Source: Trebonia sp963836195
Lineage (GTDB): Bacteria > Actinomycetota > Actinomycetes > Streptosporangiales > Streptosporangiaceae
NCBI GenBank assembly: GCA_963836195.1
Contig: CAWIIX010000013.1
Coordinates: 124,001-188,000 of the forward strand
Direction of reading: 5' to 3'
DNA: 64,000 nucleotides
Positions 18,707-27,343 of the stretch are shown here, one piece after another. Both the position numbers and the translations under genes were made by a program. Position 1 is the first letter of the stretch. Every line of letters starts with the position of its first letter. The notes under the pieces are model-generated. The model saw only the letters and a program-made list of their open reading frames with translations, had not been told where the DNA came from and ran no database searches.

Positions 18707-19174
18707 ATGAACCAGGCACGCGGTCGTGACCAGCGGTTTACTCCGCTGAGCAGAGTCAGGACAGCCCGGCCGCAGGCGACCGCCTTCGAGCGTTCCTACC
18801 TCGGCACGATGGAGCAGGTCCGCGAGGTGTGCGCGGACATGACCGCGATCACCGACGGGTGCGCGCTATCCGACGACCTGGTGCTGATTACGTCGGAATT
18901 GGCCGCCAATGCCATCCAGCACAGCCGTTCCGGTCGTCCGGCCGGCTCGTTTACCGTCCGGGTCACGCTCTATCGGGACGACTACGCCTGGGTTGAGGTC
19001 ATTGATCAGGGCGGCGAGTGGACCAGCGACCATCGCCGGCACGGGCTCACCGCCCTCGCCTCCATCGCCGGGGACGGCAACTGGGGCATCGACGGGGACG
19101 AGGCCTGCCACGTGGCGTGGTTCCGGCTCGACCTGCCCAGCCCGCACCCCCGCCGGGCCGCGACCCTCGAATAG
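18707..19174 (+). CDS. HATPase-type anti-sigma-like kinase 3
   Basis: A 155-residue single-domain HATPase protein of the RsbW-like type. The N box is I-T-S-E-L-A-A-N-A-I-Q-H-S-R-S-G and the G1 box D-Q-G-G-E-W follows. The region after it, H-R-R-H-G-L-T-A-L, is shortened relative to typical members. Start chosen at the ATG at 18707 with AGGGA upstream; a TTG at 18635 would add 24 residues. It converges on a SpoIIE-type phosphatase gene, a frequent functional partner of such kinases. Confidence 0.8.
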   Translation: MNQARGRDQRFTPLSRVRTARPQATAFERSYLGTMEQVREVCADMTAITDGCALSDDLVLITSELAANAIQHSRSGRPAGSFTVRVTLYRDDYAWVEVIDQGGEWTSDHRRHGLTALASIAGDGNWGIDGDEACHVAWFRLDLPSPHPRRAATLE

Positions 19175-19213
19175 CCGGCCCGCGGCCGGGTGAGGCCAGG
19201 CGCGGGCCGCTGG

Positions 19214-21718
19214 TCAGGCGGTGAGCCTGGCGGCCAGCAGGCAGACGTCGTCCGCGCGGGTGCTGTCGCTGAGGAGCTGGCGCTGGACGGCGGCGCAGGT
19301 CCGCTCCGCGCCGAGCCCGTCGGCCGCGCGCATCGCGTCGGCGAGCGCGCCGAAGCCCTCGGCGATATCCTGCCGTCGGCGTTCGATGAGCCCGTCGGTG
19401 TAGAACAGCACCCTGGCTCCCGCTGCCAGCCGTCGGTACCCGACCGTGAAGGCGCCGCCGCTGACCGCGCCGAGCATGGTGCCAATGGCATCGTCGAGGT
19501 ACTCGATGCGGTCGGCGCCGATGGCGCAGATCGGCGGCGGGTGACCGGCGTTCGCGTACCGAAGGTCGCCGCTGGCCAGGTCGAGCACTGCGTAGACCGC
19601 CGTCGCCAGCGCCTCGGGCAGCAGGCGGCTCAGCGCCCCATTGGTCCGGGCCAGCACGTCAGCGGGGTCCGGCCGATCGATCGCGTAGGCGCGGAGCAGG
19701 TTGCGGACCTGGCCCATGATCGACGCCGAGGCGATGCTGTGCCCCACGACGTCGCCGATGACCAGCCCGACCTGGCCGTCGCCGAGCGGAAAGGCGTCGT
19801 ACCAGTCACCGCCGACGTCGATGTCGTCGGTCCCGGGGATGTAGCGCACCGCCAGGTCCAGCCCGGCGATGCTGGGCAGGGCATCGGGCAGGACCGAGCG
19901 CTGGAGGGTCTCGGCGACGCTGCGATCGCGGGCGGAGCTGTCGGCGTTGGCGAGCCCGACGCCGACCCGGCGGCTGAGCTCCTCGATGACCGCGATGTCG
20001 GTTTCCGCGAAACCGGGCCGTCGGGCGCTTCGCCCGACGGCGAGAACGCCGAGCGGGCGCCGGCCGACCATGAGCGGAGCGGCCAGCACGGTCTCGATCT
20101 CCAGCCCGGCCAGGATGTCGATCAGCATCGGGCTGGCCTCGCCGAGGTGGGCCATCCAGGCCGAGACGTCGCCCACCACGTGGCTGGCGCCGGTGGCGTA
20201 GGCGTTCGCGACCGCCGCCCGGTGGGTGGCCGGGACCGTCTCATCGCTCAGGTCAACCGACAGCGTGCCGCGGGCCGGGTCGCGGTAGGCGATCGCGGTG
20301 GCCCGCAGCCCGTCCCCGTCGGGCAGGAAGACCATGCAGAAGTCGGCCAGGCTGTCCACCACCAGCTGGCAGGCGCGCTGGAGAAGCTCGTGCCGGTCCT
20401 GCGCCGCCGCGACCAGGCTGCCCGCCCGGAGCAGGAACGTGAGCCGCTCCCGGTCGTTGCCGGCCTCGGCCCGCGCGACCCGCTCGCGGGCGAGGATCTC
20501 CGCCCGCTCGCGCTCGGCCCGCTGCCGGGCGGTCAGGTCGACGACGAACGACACCCAGCGGAGCGGGTTGCGGCTGACGACCGCGCCGCCGATCAGGACC
20601 GGCACCCGGTGCCCGTCCCGGTGCACGTACTCCTTCTCGAACGGCCGGCAGGCCCCGGAAGCCCGCAGCTGCGCCATGGCGTCGGCCTCGACCGGCCCGT
20701 ACTGCTCGGGGGAGAGCGCCCGCCAGTCAATGCGGCCGGCCACCAGATCGTCCCTGCTGTAGCCGATGATGTCGAGGTAGGCGTCGTTGGCATCGCTGAC
20801 CCCGTCTTCGCCGACGAGCCCCACGCCGAGCACGTTGGCGTCGCGCAGCCGACCCATCAGCTCGGCGCCTTCCCGCAGCGCCGCGGCCACCCGGAGCTCC
20901 TCGGTCAGGTCCCGGAACATCGCGTAGGCGCGCTGCGGCCGGCCTTGGGCGTCCCGGGCGTCCGGCACCGCCGTGATGCGCAGCCACCGCCGCTCGCCGG
21001 TCCGGCCGTGCTCTACGCCCATCACCACGTCGACGACCACCTCGCCGGTCCGCAGCGCGACCTTGATCGGAAGCTCCTCGGGCCGGAAGGGCGTGCCGTC
21101 CTCGTGCACTGCGTGCGACGCCGTCGGCAGCGGCCAGGTGAGCACCTTCTCCATGTCGATGCCGAGGATCTCGCGCGCGGCCGGGTTCGCCTCCATGATC
21201 AGCCCGTCGGCAGCGTAGTAAATAACTCCCTGCGGCAGGGTCTGGAAAAGCGTCCGGTATCGTTCCTGGGTCTCGACCAATTGCGCGGCCAGGACCGAGC
21301 CGCCGCGCCGTTCCCTGACATTGGCGGTAACGTCCGCGGTGAAAAGCCACAGCCCGGCCGGAGTGCCTTCGGCGTTGCGCACGGGTTGATAGACGAAATC
21401 GACGAAGACCTGCTCAAGATCCCCGTGGAAGCGGCGCAGCGAGAGCTCGGTCTCATGGCCCCGGACCGGCCGCCCGGATTCCAGCACGTTGTCCATGAGC
21501 TCGAAGCGCCCTGTTCCGACCAATTCAGGCAGCGCCGCCCGGACCGGGCGGCCGAGCACGTCACGACCGCCTATGAGCTGACGGAACTCCTCGTTGACGT
21601 ACTCGAAGACATGATCGCGCCCGGCCAGGTAAGCAACCGCGAGCGGCAGACTGGCCACCATGTCATGCATGCCGACCGGCTCGCCGCGACCAGTGCGCTG
21701 ACGCGGAAATAGATCCAC
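19214..21718 (-). CDS. PAS-GAF-SpoIIE protein phosphatase
   Basis: An 834-residue signalling protein. It begins with three PAS-like domains (about residues 15-130, 145-270 and 280-400; examples are F-E-Y-V-N-E-E-F-R and V-I-Y-Y-A-A-D-G-L-I-M-E-A-N), then a GAF domain (about 430-590) and a C-terminal PP2C/SpoIIE phosphatase (D-I-D-V-G-G-D-W-Y-D-A-F ... I-G-D-V-V-G-H-S ... L-F-Y-T-D-G-L-I-E-R-R). The metal-binding Asp residues of the phosphatase are present. It would dephosphorylate an anti-anti-sigma factor in response to redox, light or small molecules. GTG at 21718 follows a GGGGGG site. Confidence 0.9.
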   Translation of the reverse strand: MDLFPRQRTGRGEPVGMHDMVASLPLAVAYLAGRDHVFEYVNEEFRQLIGGRDVLGRPVRAALPELVGTGRFELMDNVLESGRPVRGHETELSLRRFHGDLEQVFVDFVYQPVRNAEGTPAGLWLFTADVTANVRERRGGSVLAAQLVETQERYRTLFQTLPQGVIYYAADGLIMEANPAAREILGIDMEKVLTWPLPTASHAVHEDGTPFRPEELPIKVALRTGEVVVDVVMGVEHGRTGERRWLRITAVPDARDAQGRPQRAYAMFRDLTEELRVAAALREGAELMGRLRDANVLGVGLVGEDGVSDANDAYLDIIGYSRDDLVAGRIDWRALSPEQYGPVEADAMAQLRASGACRPFEKEYVHRDGHRVPVLIGGAVVSRNPLRWVSFVVDLTARQRAERERAEILARERVARAEAGNDRERLTFLLRAGSLVAAAQDRHELLQRACQLVVDSLADFCMVFLPDGDGLRATAIAYRDPARGTLSVDLSDETVPATHRAAVANAYATGASHVVGDVSAWMAHLGEASPMLIDILAGLEIETVLAAPLMVGRRPLGVLAVGRSARRPGFAETDIAVIEELSRRVGVGLANADSSARDRSVAETLQRSVLPDALPSIAGLDLAVRYIPGTDDIDVGGDWYDAFPLGDGQVGLVIGDVVGHSIASASIMGQVRNLLRAYAIDRPDPADVLARTNGALSRLLPEALATAVYAVLDLASGDLRYANAGHPPPICAIGADRIEYLDDAIGTMLGAVSGGAFTVGYRRLAAGARVLFYTDGLIERRRQDIAEGFGALADAMRAADGLGAERTCAAVQRQLLSDSTRADDVCLLAARLTA

Positions 21719-21883
21719 TATGCCCCCCTAGGGCCATTGTAGTGGGGGCATTTGTGCCTGCACGTCATCGGTCCCGTTGTCTGTCCGCAGGCGTATCCAT
21801 GGAAACCAAAAAATTATCGAACCGACAAATTGCGCTTTTCTGGTCGAATTCTTGGCATTCTCCCTAAATTGGCGCTTAATGGT

Positions 21884-23146
21884 TCACCAGGCGGGGGCCA
21901 GCCAGGCCCGGGCGGCGCTCGTCAGCGCCGCTATCCCGGTGCGCAGGGTCTGCTCGATCACCGGCGCGAACAGTGGCGAGTGGTTGGACGGCAGGGTCGC
22001 GACGATCGCCTTGGCCTCGTCAAGCGACGATATCCCGGCGAACAGGGCCGGGTCGGCGCAGCCGAGCAGCCAGTAGGCGCAGGGCGCGCCGGCCGCGGTG
22101 GCGAACAGGCCGACGTCCTCGCTCCCGGTCACCGGGCCGGGGTCGAGCACCAGCCCGGGGCCGATCCCGGCGGCGAAGGCATCGGTGACCCGCGCGCACG
22201 CGGCCGCGTCGTTCACGACCACGGGGAACGCGCCCAGTGAGGTGATCTCGGGCGCGGCCGACGCGCCGGACGCGGCCGCCTCGGCCGCGACGATGCGCTC
22301 GATCGCGTGCAGAACCCTGGCCCGCACGTCCTGGTCGAAGGTGCGGACCGAGACCAGCAGTTCGGCCTCGTCGGGGATGACGTTCGACACCGTGCCCGCG
22401 TGCAGCGCGCCGACGGTGACGACGGCGGCGTCGGCGGCCGCCACCTCACGGGCGACGATGCCCTGCAGCCGCTGCACGACCGCGGCCGCCATCAGCACCG
22501 GGTCGACGGTGGTTTCCGGCCGCGAGCCGTGGCCCCCCTGGCCGCGCAGCACGATGCGGAGCGAGTCGGTGGCGGCGAAGGCCGGACCGGGCCTGACCCC
22601 CAGCAGCCCGGCCGGGATCGGCGCGACGTGCTGGCCGAGCACCACCGCGGGAACCCCGAACCGGTCGAACAGGCCGTCGTCGATCATCGCCTGGGCGCCC
22701 GCGCCGACCTCTTCCGCGGGTTGGAAGACGAGCAGCAGGGTGCCGCTCCAGCTGCCCGCGTCCGCCGCCAGCTCGGCCGCCGCGCCGAGCAGGCAGGTGA
22801 CGTGCGCGTCGTGACCGCAGGCGTGCATCACCGGCACGTCCTTGCCGTCGGCGCTCTTGCCGTAATCGGCCGACGCGTAGTCGAGGCCGGTCCGCTCGAG
22901 TACCGGGAGCGCGTCCATGTCGGCCCGGAGCAGCACGGTCGGGCCGTCGCCGTTGGCGAGCAGGCCGACGACGCCGGTGCCGCCGACGCCCGCCGTCGTC
23001 TGGTAGCCGAGGTCACGCAGCCGCGCGGCCACGATCCCGGCCGTCCGGTGCTCGGCGAACGCGAGCTCGGGATGCGCGTGCAGATCCCGATAGATCTCCG
23101 TCAAGTCAGCCAGGTCAACGGCACCGGTCACGGCGGTCCTCCCCAT
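21884..23146 (-). CDS. M20-family amidohydrolase
   Basis: A 420-residue metallopeptidase/amidohydrolase of the IAA-amino acid hydrolase and hippuricase type. Motifs include R-A-D-M-D-A-L-P, M-H-A-C-G-H-D-A-H-V and F-Q-P-A-E-E-V-G-A-G-A, which give the Cys, His and Glu metal ligands, and Q-G-G-H-G-S-R-P in the lid domain. It would cleave an N-acyl amino acid. It lies 53 bases downstream of the acyl-CoA synthetase gene on the same strand, so the two may act on one acyl substrate. Confidence 0.9.
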   Translation of the reverse strand: MGRTAVTGAVDLADLTEIYRDLHAHPELAFAEHRTAGIVAARLRDLGYQTTAGVGGTGVVGLLANGDGPTVLLRADMDALPVLERTGLDYASADYGKSADGKDVPVMHACGHDAHVTCLLGAAAELAADAGSWSGTLLLVFQPAEEVGAGAQAMIDDGLFDRFGVPAVVLGQHVAPIPAGLLGVRPGPAFAATDSLRIVLRGQGGHGSRPETTVDPVLMAAAVVQRLQGIVAREVAAADAAVVTVGALHAGTVSNVIPDEAELLVSVRTFDQDVRARVLHAIERIVAAEAAASGASAAPEITSLGAFPVVVNDAAACARVTDAFAAGIGPGLVLDPGPVTGSEDVGLFATAAGAPCAYWLLGCADPALFAGISSLDEAKAIVATLPSNHSPLFAPVIEQTLRTGIAALTSAARAWLAPAW

Positions 23147-23199
23147 TCAGTCAGCAATGTGGGTAGACGGTACTCCACGGCAGCCCGGCCCGGGGCACC

Positions 23200-24814
23200 T
23201 CACCCGCCGGAGGCGAGGCGGCGGATCTGGGCCAGCTCGAGCTTGCCGGCGGGGGTGCGCGGGAGGGCGGGGAGCAAGACGATGGCGCGGGGGACCTTGT
23301 CGCCGGCCAGGCGGCGGCGGAGCGCGTCCTTCAGCTCTCGCTCGGTGAGCGTCGCGCTCGGGGTCGCGACCACCGCCACCACGCGCTCGCCCCAGGTCTC
23401 GTCGGGCACGCCGACGACCGACGCGTCGGTGACGCCGGGCTGGGCGAGCAGCAGGTCCTCGACCTCCTGCGGGTGCACCTTCTCCCCGCCGGTGTTGATC
23501 ACCCCGCTGCCGCGGCCGAGGAACCGGATCGCGCCGTCGGCGTCGACCGTCACCAGGTCGCCGGGCATCGAGTAGCGGGTGCCGCCGACGGTGCGGAACG
23601 TCGCCGTGGTCTTCGGCGCGTCCTTGTAGTAGCCCGCCGGGATCGGGCCGCCGAAGGCGAGCGTGCCGACCTGGCCGCTGCCGGGCGCTACCTCCGCCCC
23701 GTCGGCGGTCAGCACCCGGGTGGCCGCGGCCGGGAAGAACCGGGACGGCAGGTCGGCCGCCGACGACGTGACCGCGAACGCGAACGGGCCGCCCTCGCTT
23801 GACGCGAGCGCGTCGGTGATCGTGATCGCGGCCCGCTCGTGCAGCGCGCGCTTGAGCCGGTCGCTCAGCACCGTCCCGGAGCTGATGACGGCCTCGAGCG
23901 AGCTCAGGTTGTGCGGGCGGCCGTCCGTCTCGGCCGCCAGCAGCTCGTCGACCAGCGGCTGGCAGACCGCGTTGCCCGCCACCAGCAGGGTCCGGACCCG
24001 CTGCGCCGCCACCGTCTCCCAGACGTGCCCGGGTTCGAGCCGTCCCGGCCGCGCGGTGACCACCCGGCCCCCCACCAGCAGCGCCCCCATGCAGTTGAAG
24101 AGGCCGGTCGCGTGCATCAGGGGGACGGCCGGCATCATCACCGGCGACCTGTCCGCCGCCCTGGCCTCCCGGGCGACCGTGACCGCCTCGTCGAGCGTGG
24201 CCGGGACCTGGTCCACCCCGACCCGCTTGAACACCGCGACCTGCATCGAGTGCAGCAGGTCGGACAGCGGCCAGATCACCCCCTTGGGCTTGCCGGTGGT
24301 GCCGCCGGTGTACATGAAGAGCTGGTCGGCGCCGGGGCGCGGACTCGGCCGGGCGGGGAGCGGTCCCGGCGTACAGGTCCTCGAGCTCTTGCGCGTCCGG
24401 CCCGGCGCCGGGCGCCGACTCCCCCACCCGGACGAGCAGCCGCAGCGACGGGAGCGTGCGGGCGGCGTGCGCCACGTTGGCCGCGAGCTCGCCGCTGAAC
24501 ACCACGGCGGCGGCGTCGGCGTCGGCCAGCAGCGCGGTCAGCTCGTGCTGCGTGTAGCGGTAGTTCGCGTTCACCGGAGCCGCGCCGATCTTGAACGCGG
24601 CGAACACCGTCTCCAGGTAGGCGGCGCCGTTGTAGAGGTAGCACGCCACCTTGTCGCCCGGGCCGACGCCGGCCGCCGTCAGCGCGGCCGCGAGGCGGGC
24701 CGCCCGGTCGTCGAACTCGGCGTACGTGTAGTCCCGGCCGGGCTCCGAGATGGCCGCGCGGCCGGGCTGGTCGCGGGCGATGGCCTCCCAGATCGTGCCG
24801 AACGAGACGTCCAC
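23200..24814 (-). pseudogene. AMP-forming acyl-CoA synthetase with one frameshift
   Basis: An ANL-superfamily ligase. The N-terminal half (about 150 residues from a GTG at 24814, GGAGG 8 bases upstream) reads D-Y-T-Y-A-E-F-D-D-R-A-A-R-L-A. The second half, in another frame from about 24330, carries the P-loop M-Y-T-G-G-T-T-G-K-P-K-G and the C-terminal G-R-G-S-G-V-I-N-T-G-G-E-K-V and catalytic P-A-G-K-L. The two halves meet at A-D-Q-L-F-M-Y-T-G-G, so a one-base change between about 24320 and 24350 breaks a full-length gene. It may be a true lesion or a sequence error. Confidence 0.85.
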
Positions 24815-25022
24815 CGATCAGGCCTCCATGTCCGCTGCGCGCGGCGGGCCCCGGGCGGGGACCCACGCGACCGTTCGGGATGACTGATTTTGACTGTGGC
24901 CTTTGTGAGTTCAAGCCTGCCAGCGGGAGGCGGGCGTGTCGATGGGGCCGATCGACACCGATGGGGCCCGTCCTCTGGGCCCCGCGACCAAAGGAAGGCC
25001 GCTGGCAACAACCCCTGTCGGT
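24815..25022. other. Upstream region with GGTCCGTTCGGG-like element, copy 4
   Basis: Non-coding sequence before the acyl-CoA synthetase. At 24868-24905 it has CGACCGTTCGGGATGACTGA and TTTTGACTGTGGC, matching the elements at 11433 and 33008. No other feature is visible. Confidence 0.5.
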
Positions 25023-25085
25023 GATTAAGAGCTTGCGGGGGGCGGCGGTGAACTCTTCGACGGTCCGGTCCACGGTCACTGTCAT
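25023..25085 (-). pseudogene. N-terminal scrap of an aldehyde dehydrogenase
   Basis: Starting at an ATG at 25085, the sequence encodes M-T-V-T-V-D-R-T-V-E-E-F and A-A-P-R-K-L-L-I, which resembles the first 20 residues of actinobacterial NAD-dependent aldehyde dehydrogenases. Homology then stops. A GGAG site is upstream. The matching C-terminal piece lies at 27012-27168 on the opposite strand. Only the short similarity supports this. Confidence 0.45.
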
Positions 25086-25286
25086 GAATGGTCATCTCCT
25101 CGCCGCGCGGCGCGGGCGGCTACCCCATTGCAGCTGCCCGCCTGGTGCCGCGCGCGGGCACCAGTCCGTGACCAGCGCCCGGTCGGTAGGTAGTCAAAAT
25201 TTGACAACGACGGCGGGCGTAAAGCCAGGACCGGGGCCAGGCTTTCGGCCTTGCCTGGCCACCTTCCGCATCGGCATGATGATTCC

Positions 25287-25922
25287 ATGCCATCGCCGCA
25301 GCCGCCGGGCTGGAGAGGCGGGAGCGGCGAGTGGTACGTCGCCGAGACCCAGGCGTTCTTCGGCTGCCGGGCCGCGACCTGGGACGCGAAGTTCGGCGAC
25401 GACCTCCCCGCGTACCGGACGGCGGTCGCCGAGGCGGGCATCCGGCCAGGCGGGGTGGCGATCGACGTCGGCTGCGGGACCGGCCGGGCGCTGCCGCCGC
25501 TGCGCGAGGCGGTCGGCCCGGGCGGGTCGGTCATCGCCGTCGACCTGACCCCCGAGATGCTGGCGGCGGCCGGGCCGAAGAGCAGCGCCGCGAGGGCCGC
25601 GGTGATCCTGGCCGACGCCCGCTCGCTGCCGTTCGCAGACGCGTCGGCCGACGCGATCTTCGCGGCGGGCCTCGTCAACCACCTGCCGGATACCGCGGCG
25701 GGCCTGCGCGAGCTCGCCCGGGTCACCCGGCCGGGCGGCCTGCTGGTGCTCTTCCACCCGTCCGGGCGGGCCGCGCTGGCCGCCCGCCACGGACGGGTCC
25801 TGGCGCCCGACGAGCCGCTCGCGGAAGGGACGCTGCGCCGGTCGACTTCGGCCGGCGGCTGGGAGCTGACCGCGTACGACGACGCGGCGGACCGGTTCTT
25901 CGCCGTCGCCGAGCGGCGGTGA
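25287..25922 (+). CDS. Class I SAM-dependent methyltransferase
   Basis: A 211-residue protein with a Rossmann methyltransferase core. Motif I is V-A-I-D-V-G-C-G-T-G-R near residue 55, followed by V-I-A-V-D-L-T-P-E-M-L-A, I-L-A-D-A-R-S-L-P-F-A-D and F-A-A-G-L-V-N-H-L-P, as in type 11 methyltransferases. Substrate unknown. The ATG at 25287 is preferred over the start at 25251 as it fits the family length. A PadR regulator converges on it, with the two stop codons 34 bases apart. Confidence 0.85.
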   Translation: MPSPQPPGWRGGSGEWYVAETQAFFGCRAATWDAKFGDDLPAYRTAVAEAGIRPGGVAIDVGCGTGRALPPLREAVGPGGSVIAVDLTPEMLAAAGPKSSAARAAVILADARSLPFADASADAIFAAGLVNHLPDTAAGLRELARVTRPGGLLVLFHPSGRAALAARHGRVLAPDEPLAEGTLRRSTSAGGWELTAYDDAADRFFAVAERR

Positions 25923-25923
25923 T

Positions 25924-25959
25924 GGCTGCTACGGCTGCTACGGCTGCTACGGCTGCTAC
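25924..25959. repeat. 9-bp tandem repeat (GGCTGCTAC) x4
   Basis: Four perfect copies of GGCTGCTAC between two converging genes; the last copy overlaps the stop codon of the PadR gene. Copy number probably varies by slippage. Confidence 0.92.
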
Positions 25960-26513
25960 TTGGCCGCCGGCCGGATCCGGTCGATGAAGTCAAGCGCCGC
26001 CACCGCGGTCGCGCGGCGCCACGCCAGCAGCGTCGCGTCGAAGCCGACGCTGGCCGCCTGGCGGGCCTCGATCGCCGCCGCGATCGGCTCGAGGGCCGCC
26101 CGCTGGGCGTTCAGCAGGTCGCCCGGGTCGTCGCCCGCCCGGTCGAGCAGGGCGAGCTTCAGCAGCAGGTGCGAGCGGATGTCGCGGACGTGCTCGACCG
26201 GGGTGTGCAGCCACCGGCCGGCCGCCTCGCTCCCGGCCGACGTGGCCGTGTACACGGTCCGCTGCGGCCCTTGCCCGCGCTCGGTGCCCTCGGGGGCGAT
26301 GAGGTCCGCGTCGAGCAGCCGGCCGATCGCCCGGTACACGACCGCCTTCGGGATCTGCCAGACCCGGCCGAGATCGCCGTCGGGCGCGGTCAGCTGCGCG
26401 ACCGCGAAGCCGTGGGCGGGCTTACGGCTGAGGATCGCGAGCACCAGCCATTCCGGCAGCGACATCTCGGGAAGCGACGTCGCGGCCGGGGCGTGCGATG
26501 GCTGGGCGCTCAT
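25956..26513 (-). CDS. PadR-family transcriptional regulator
   Basis: A 185-residue regulator. The N-terminal winged helix reads L-P-E-W-L-V-L-A-I-L-S-R-K-P-A-H-G-F-A-V, then V-W-Q-I-P-K-A-V-V-Y-R-A-I-G-R-L and a wing with Q-G-P-Q-R-T-V-Y; the C-terminal part is helical (L-L-L-K-L-A-L-L-D-R), as in the PadR_C dimerisation region. PadR proteins repress genes for phenolic acid response, multidrug export and similar. The gene is alone; its target may be the divergent side, which holds only debris. Confidence 0.88.
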   Translation of the reverse strand: MSAQPSHAPAATSLPEMSLPEWLVLAILSRKPAHGFAVAQLTAPDGDLGRVWQIPKAVVYRAIGRLLDADLIAPEGTERGQGPQRTVYTATSAGSEAAGRWLHTPVEHVRDIRSHLLLKLALLDRAGDDPGDLLNAQRAALEPIAAAIEARQAASVGFDATLLAWRRATAVAALDFIDRIRPAAK

Positions 26514-26670
26514 GTAGTAGGAGCGTAGCCGCCGCTAGTAGGTCCGCCGGTTGATTCGTCGGGGATGGCTGGCCCGTGGCTGGTTGCCGTAGGTGGCCCG
26601 GTTTTGTCGGCGGGGGTGGTCTCGTGGGCTCGTGCCTCGAAAACGTGAGCGGGACGCGCCGCCTGCGGTC

Positions 26671-26778
26671 TACCGCACCGCCCGGTGCGGGCTGCGAGTG
26701 ACTCGCGCCCAGCGGATGCGGCTGTTCGGGCTGCTGCGTTCGGCGGGCGACGTGTGGTGCGCGGTGCTGGAGCTGAAC
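26671..26778 (+). pseudogene. N-terminal scrap of a TnpB-like (IS605-type) protein
   Basis: The frame encodes Y-R-T-A-R-C-G-L-R-V-T, then R-L-F-G-L-L-R-S-A-G-D-V-W and C-A-V-L-E-L-N. This resembles the N-terminus of TnpB proteins of IS200/IS605-type elements (x-R-L-R-P-T-x-x-Q ... L-L-x-x-A-G-x-V-x-N). The sequence then breaks off. About 36 of some 400 residues remain. No transposon ends were recognised. Confidence 0.45.
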
Positions 26779-26780
26779 TC

Positions 26781-26852
26781 GGCCGCGAGGGCCTGCTGTC
26801 CTTCACCGAGACCCACGTGATGGCGGTCCCCGACGGGTCGGCCGCTCACTAG
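26781..26852 (+). pseudogene. Short possible dehydrogenase tail joined to the TnpB scrap
   Basis: In the frame next to the TnpB scrap the sequence reads G-R-E-G-L-L-S-F-T-E-T-H-V-M-A-V-P and stops at 26852. G-R-E-G-L-x-x-(F/Y)-T-E-T is the C-terminal pattern of several aldehyde dehydrogenases. It is too short for certainty. Confidence 0.3.
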
Positions 26853-26873
26853 ACGGGCTCAGCCCCGAGCTCA

Positions 26874-26990
26874 TTGGCGCGGTGGGCCACAGCGCTTGAC
26901 CACCACCAGCGCTGTGGCCCACCGCGCCGAACCTATTAGCGCAGTGGGCCACAGCGCCCAGGGTTGATGAGCGCAGTGGGCCACAGCGCC
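26874..26990. repeat. Cluster of four GTGGGCCACAGCGC palindromic repeats
   Basis: Copies lie at 26874-26896, inverted at 26908-26931, and direct at 26938-26958 and 26970-26990. The first two have 21 complementary bases (26876-26896 with 26908-26928) around an 11-base loop and would form a very stable hairpin. A related cluster lies at 54655-54776. They occupy the space between gene debris. Confidence 0.9.
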
Positions 26991-27011
26991 AGCCCCCAGT
27001 ACCGACATCAC

Positions 27012-27168
27012 AGCGAGAGAGCGGGTCCGCACCGGCACCGTCGGCATCAACGGCTACCTGCCGGACCCGGTCGGCCCGTGGGGCGGCGTCAAGTCGAGCG
27101 GCCTCGGCCGCGAGCTCGGCCCCGGCGCCATCGCCGCCTACCAGAACCTCAAAACCCTCTACGCGTAA
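27012..27168 (+). pseudogene. C-terminal piece of an aldehyde dehydrogenase
   Basis: The frame ending at TAA 27166-27168 encodes R-V-R-T-G-T-V-G-I-N-G-Y and then P-W-G-G-V-K-S-S-G-L-G-R-E-L-G-P, with A-Y-Q-N-L-K at the end. This is the conserved C-terminus of NAD-dependent aldehyde dehydrogenases. The catalytic domain is missing, and a candidate N-terminal piece lies on the opposite strand 2 kb away. Confidence 0.8.
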
Positions 27169-27199
27169 CAGCGCTCACAGCACGTCACCCGGCATCCCC

Positions 27200-27226
27200 C
27201 ATCGCCATCGCCATCGCCATCGCCAT
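27200..27226. repeat. 6-bp tandem repeat (CATCGC) x4.5
   Basis: Four and a half perfect copies of CATCGC downstream of the aldehyde dehydrogenase piece, directly next to a 14-bp inverted repeat. Confidence 0.9.
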
Positions 27227-27230
27227 GAGC

Positions 27231-27278
27231 CCAAATGCGCTTTTAGGCCGGCAAGAGTGAGCCCAAAAGCGCATTTGG
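27231..27278 (-). terminator. 14-bp perfect inverted repeat downstream of the encapsulin operon
   Basis: CCAAATGCGCTTTT (27231-27244) pairs perfectly with AAAAGCGCATTTGG (27265-27278) around a 20-base loop. It lies 66 bases beyond the encapsulin stop codon and could end that transcript, although no clean T-run follows. Confidence 0.55.
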
Positions 27279-27283
27279 TGCCG

Positions 27284-27343
27284 TGCGGTGGGTGGGGTGG
27301 GGTGGGGCGGGGTGGGGTGGAGGAGGGGGCGGAGGGGGCGGCG
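27284..27343. repeat. G-rich tract, possible G-quadruplex
   Basis: On the plus strand about ten runs of three or more G's are separated by single or few bases, directly after the encapsulin stop codon. The pattern GGGG-T-GGGG fits a G-quadruplex in DNA; the encapsulin mRNA would carry the C-rich complement. Confidence 0.7.

Noticed and set aside
27200..27340. Possible CRISPR array from repeated short words near the encapsulin gene
   Set aside because: The repeats are 6-base and G-run tandem tracts without spacers of constant length.
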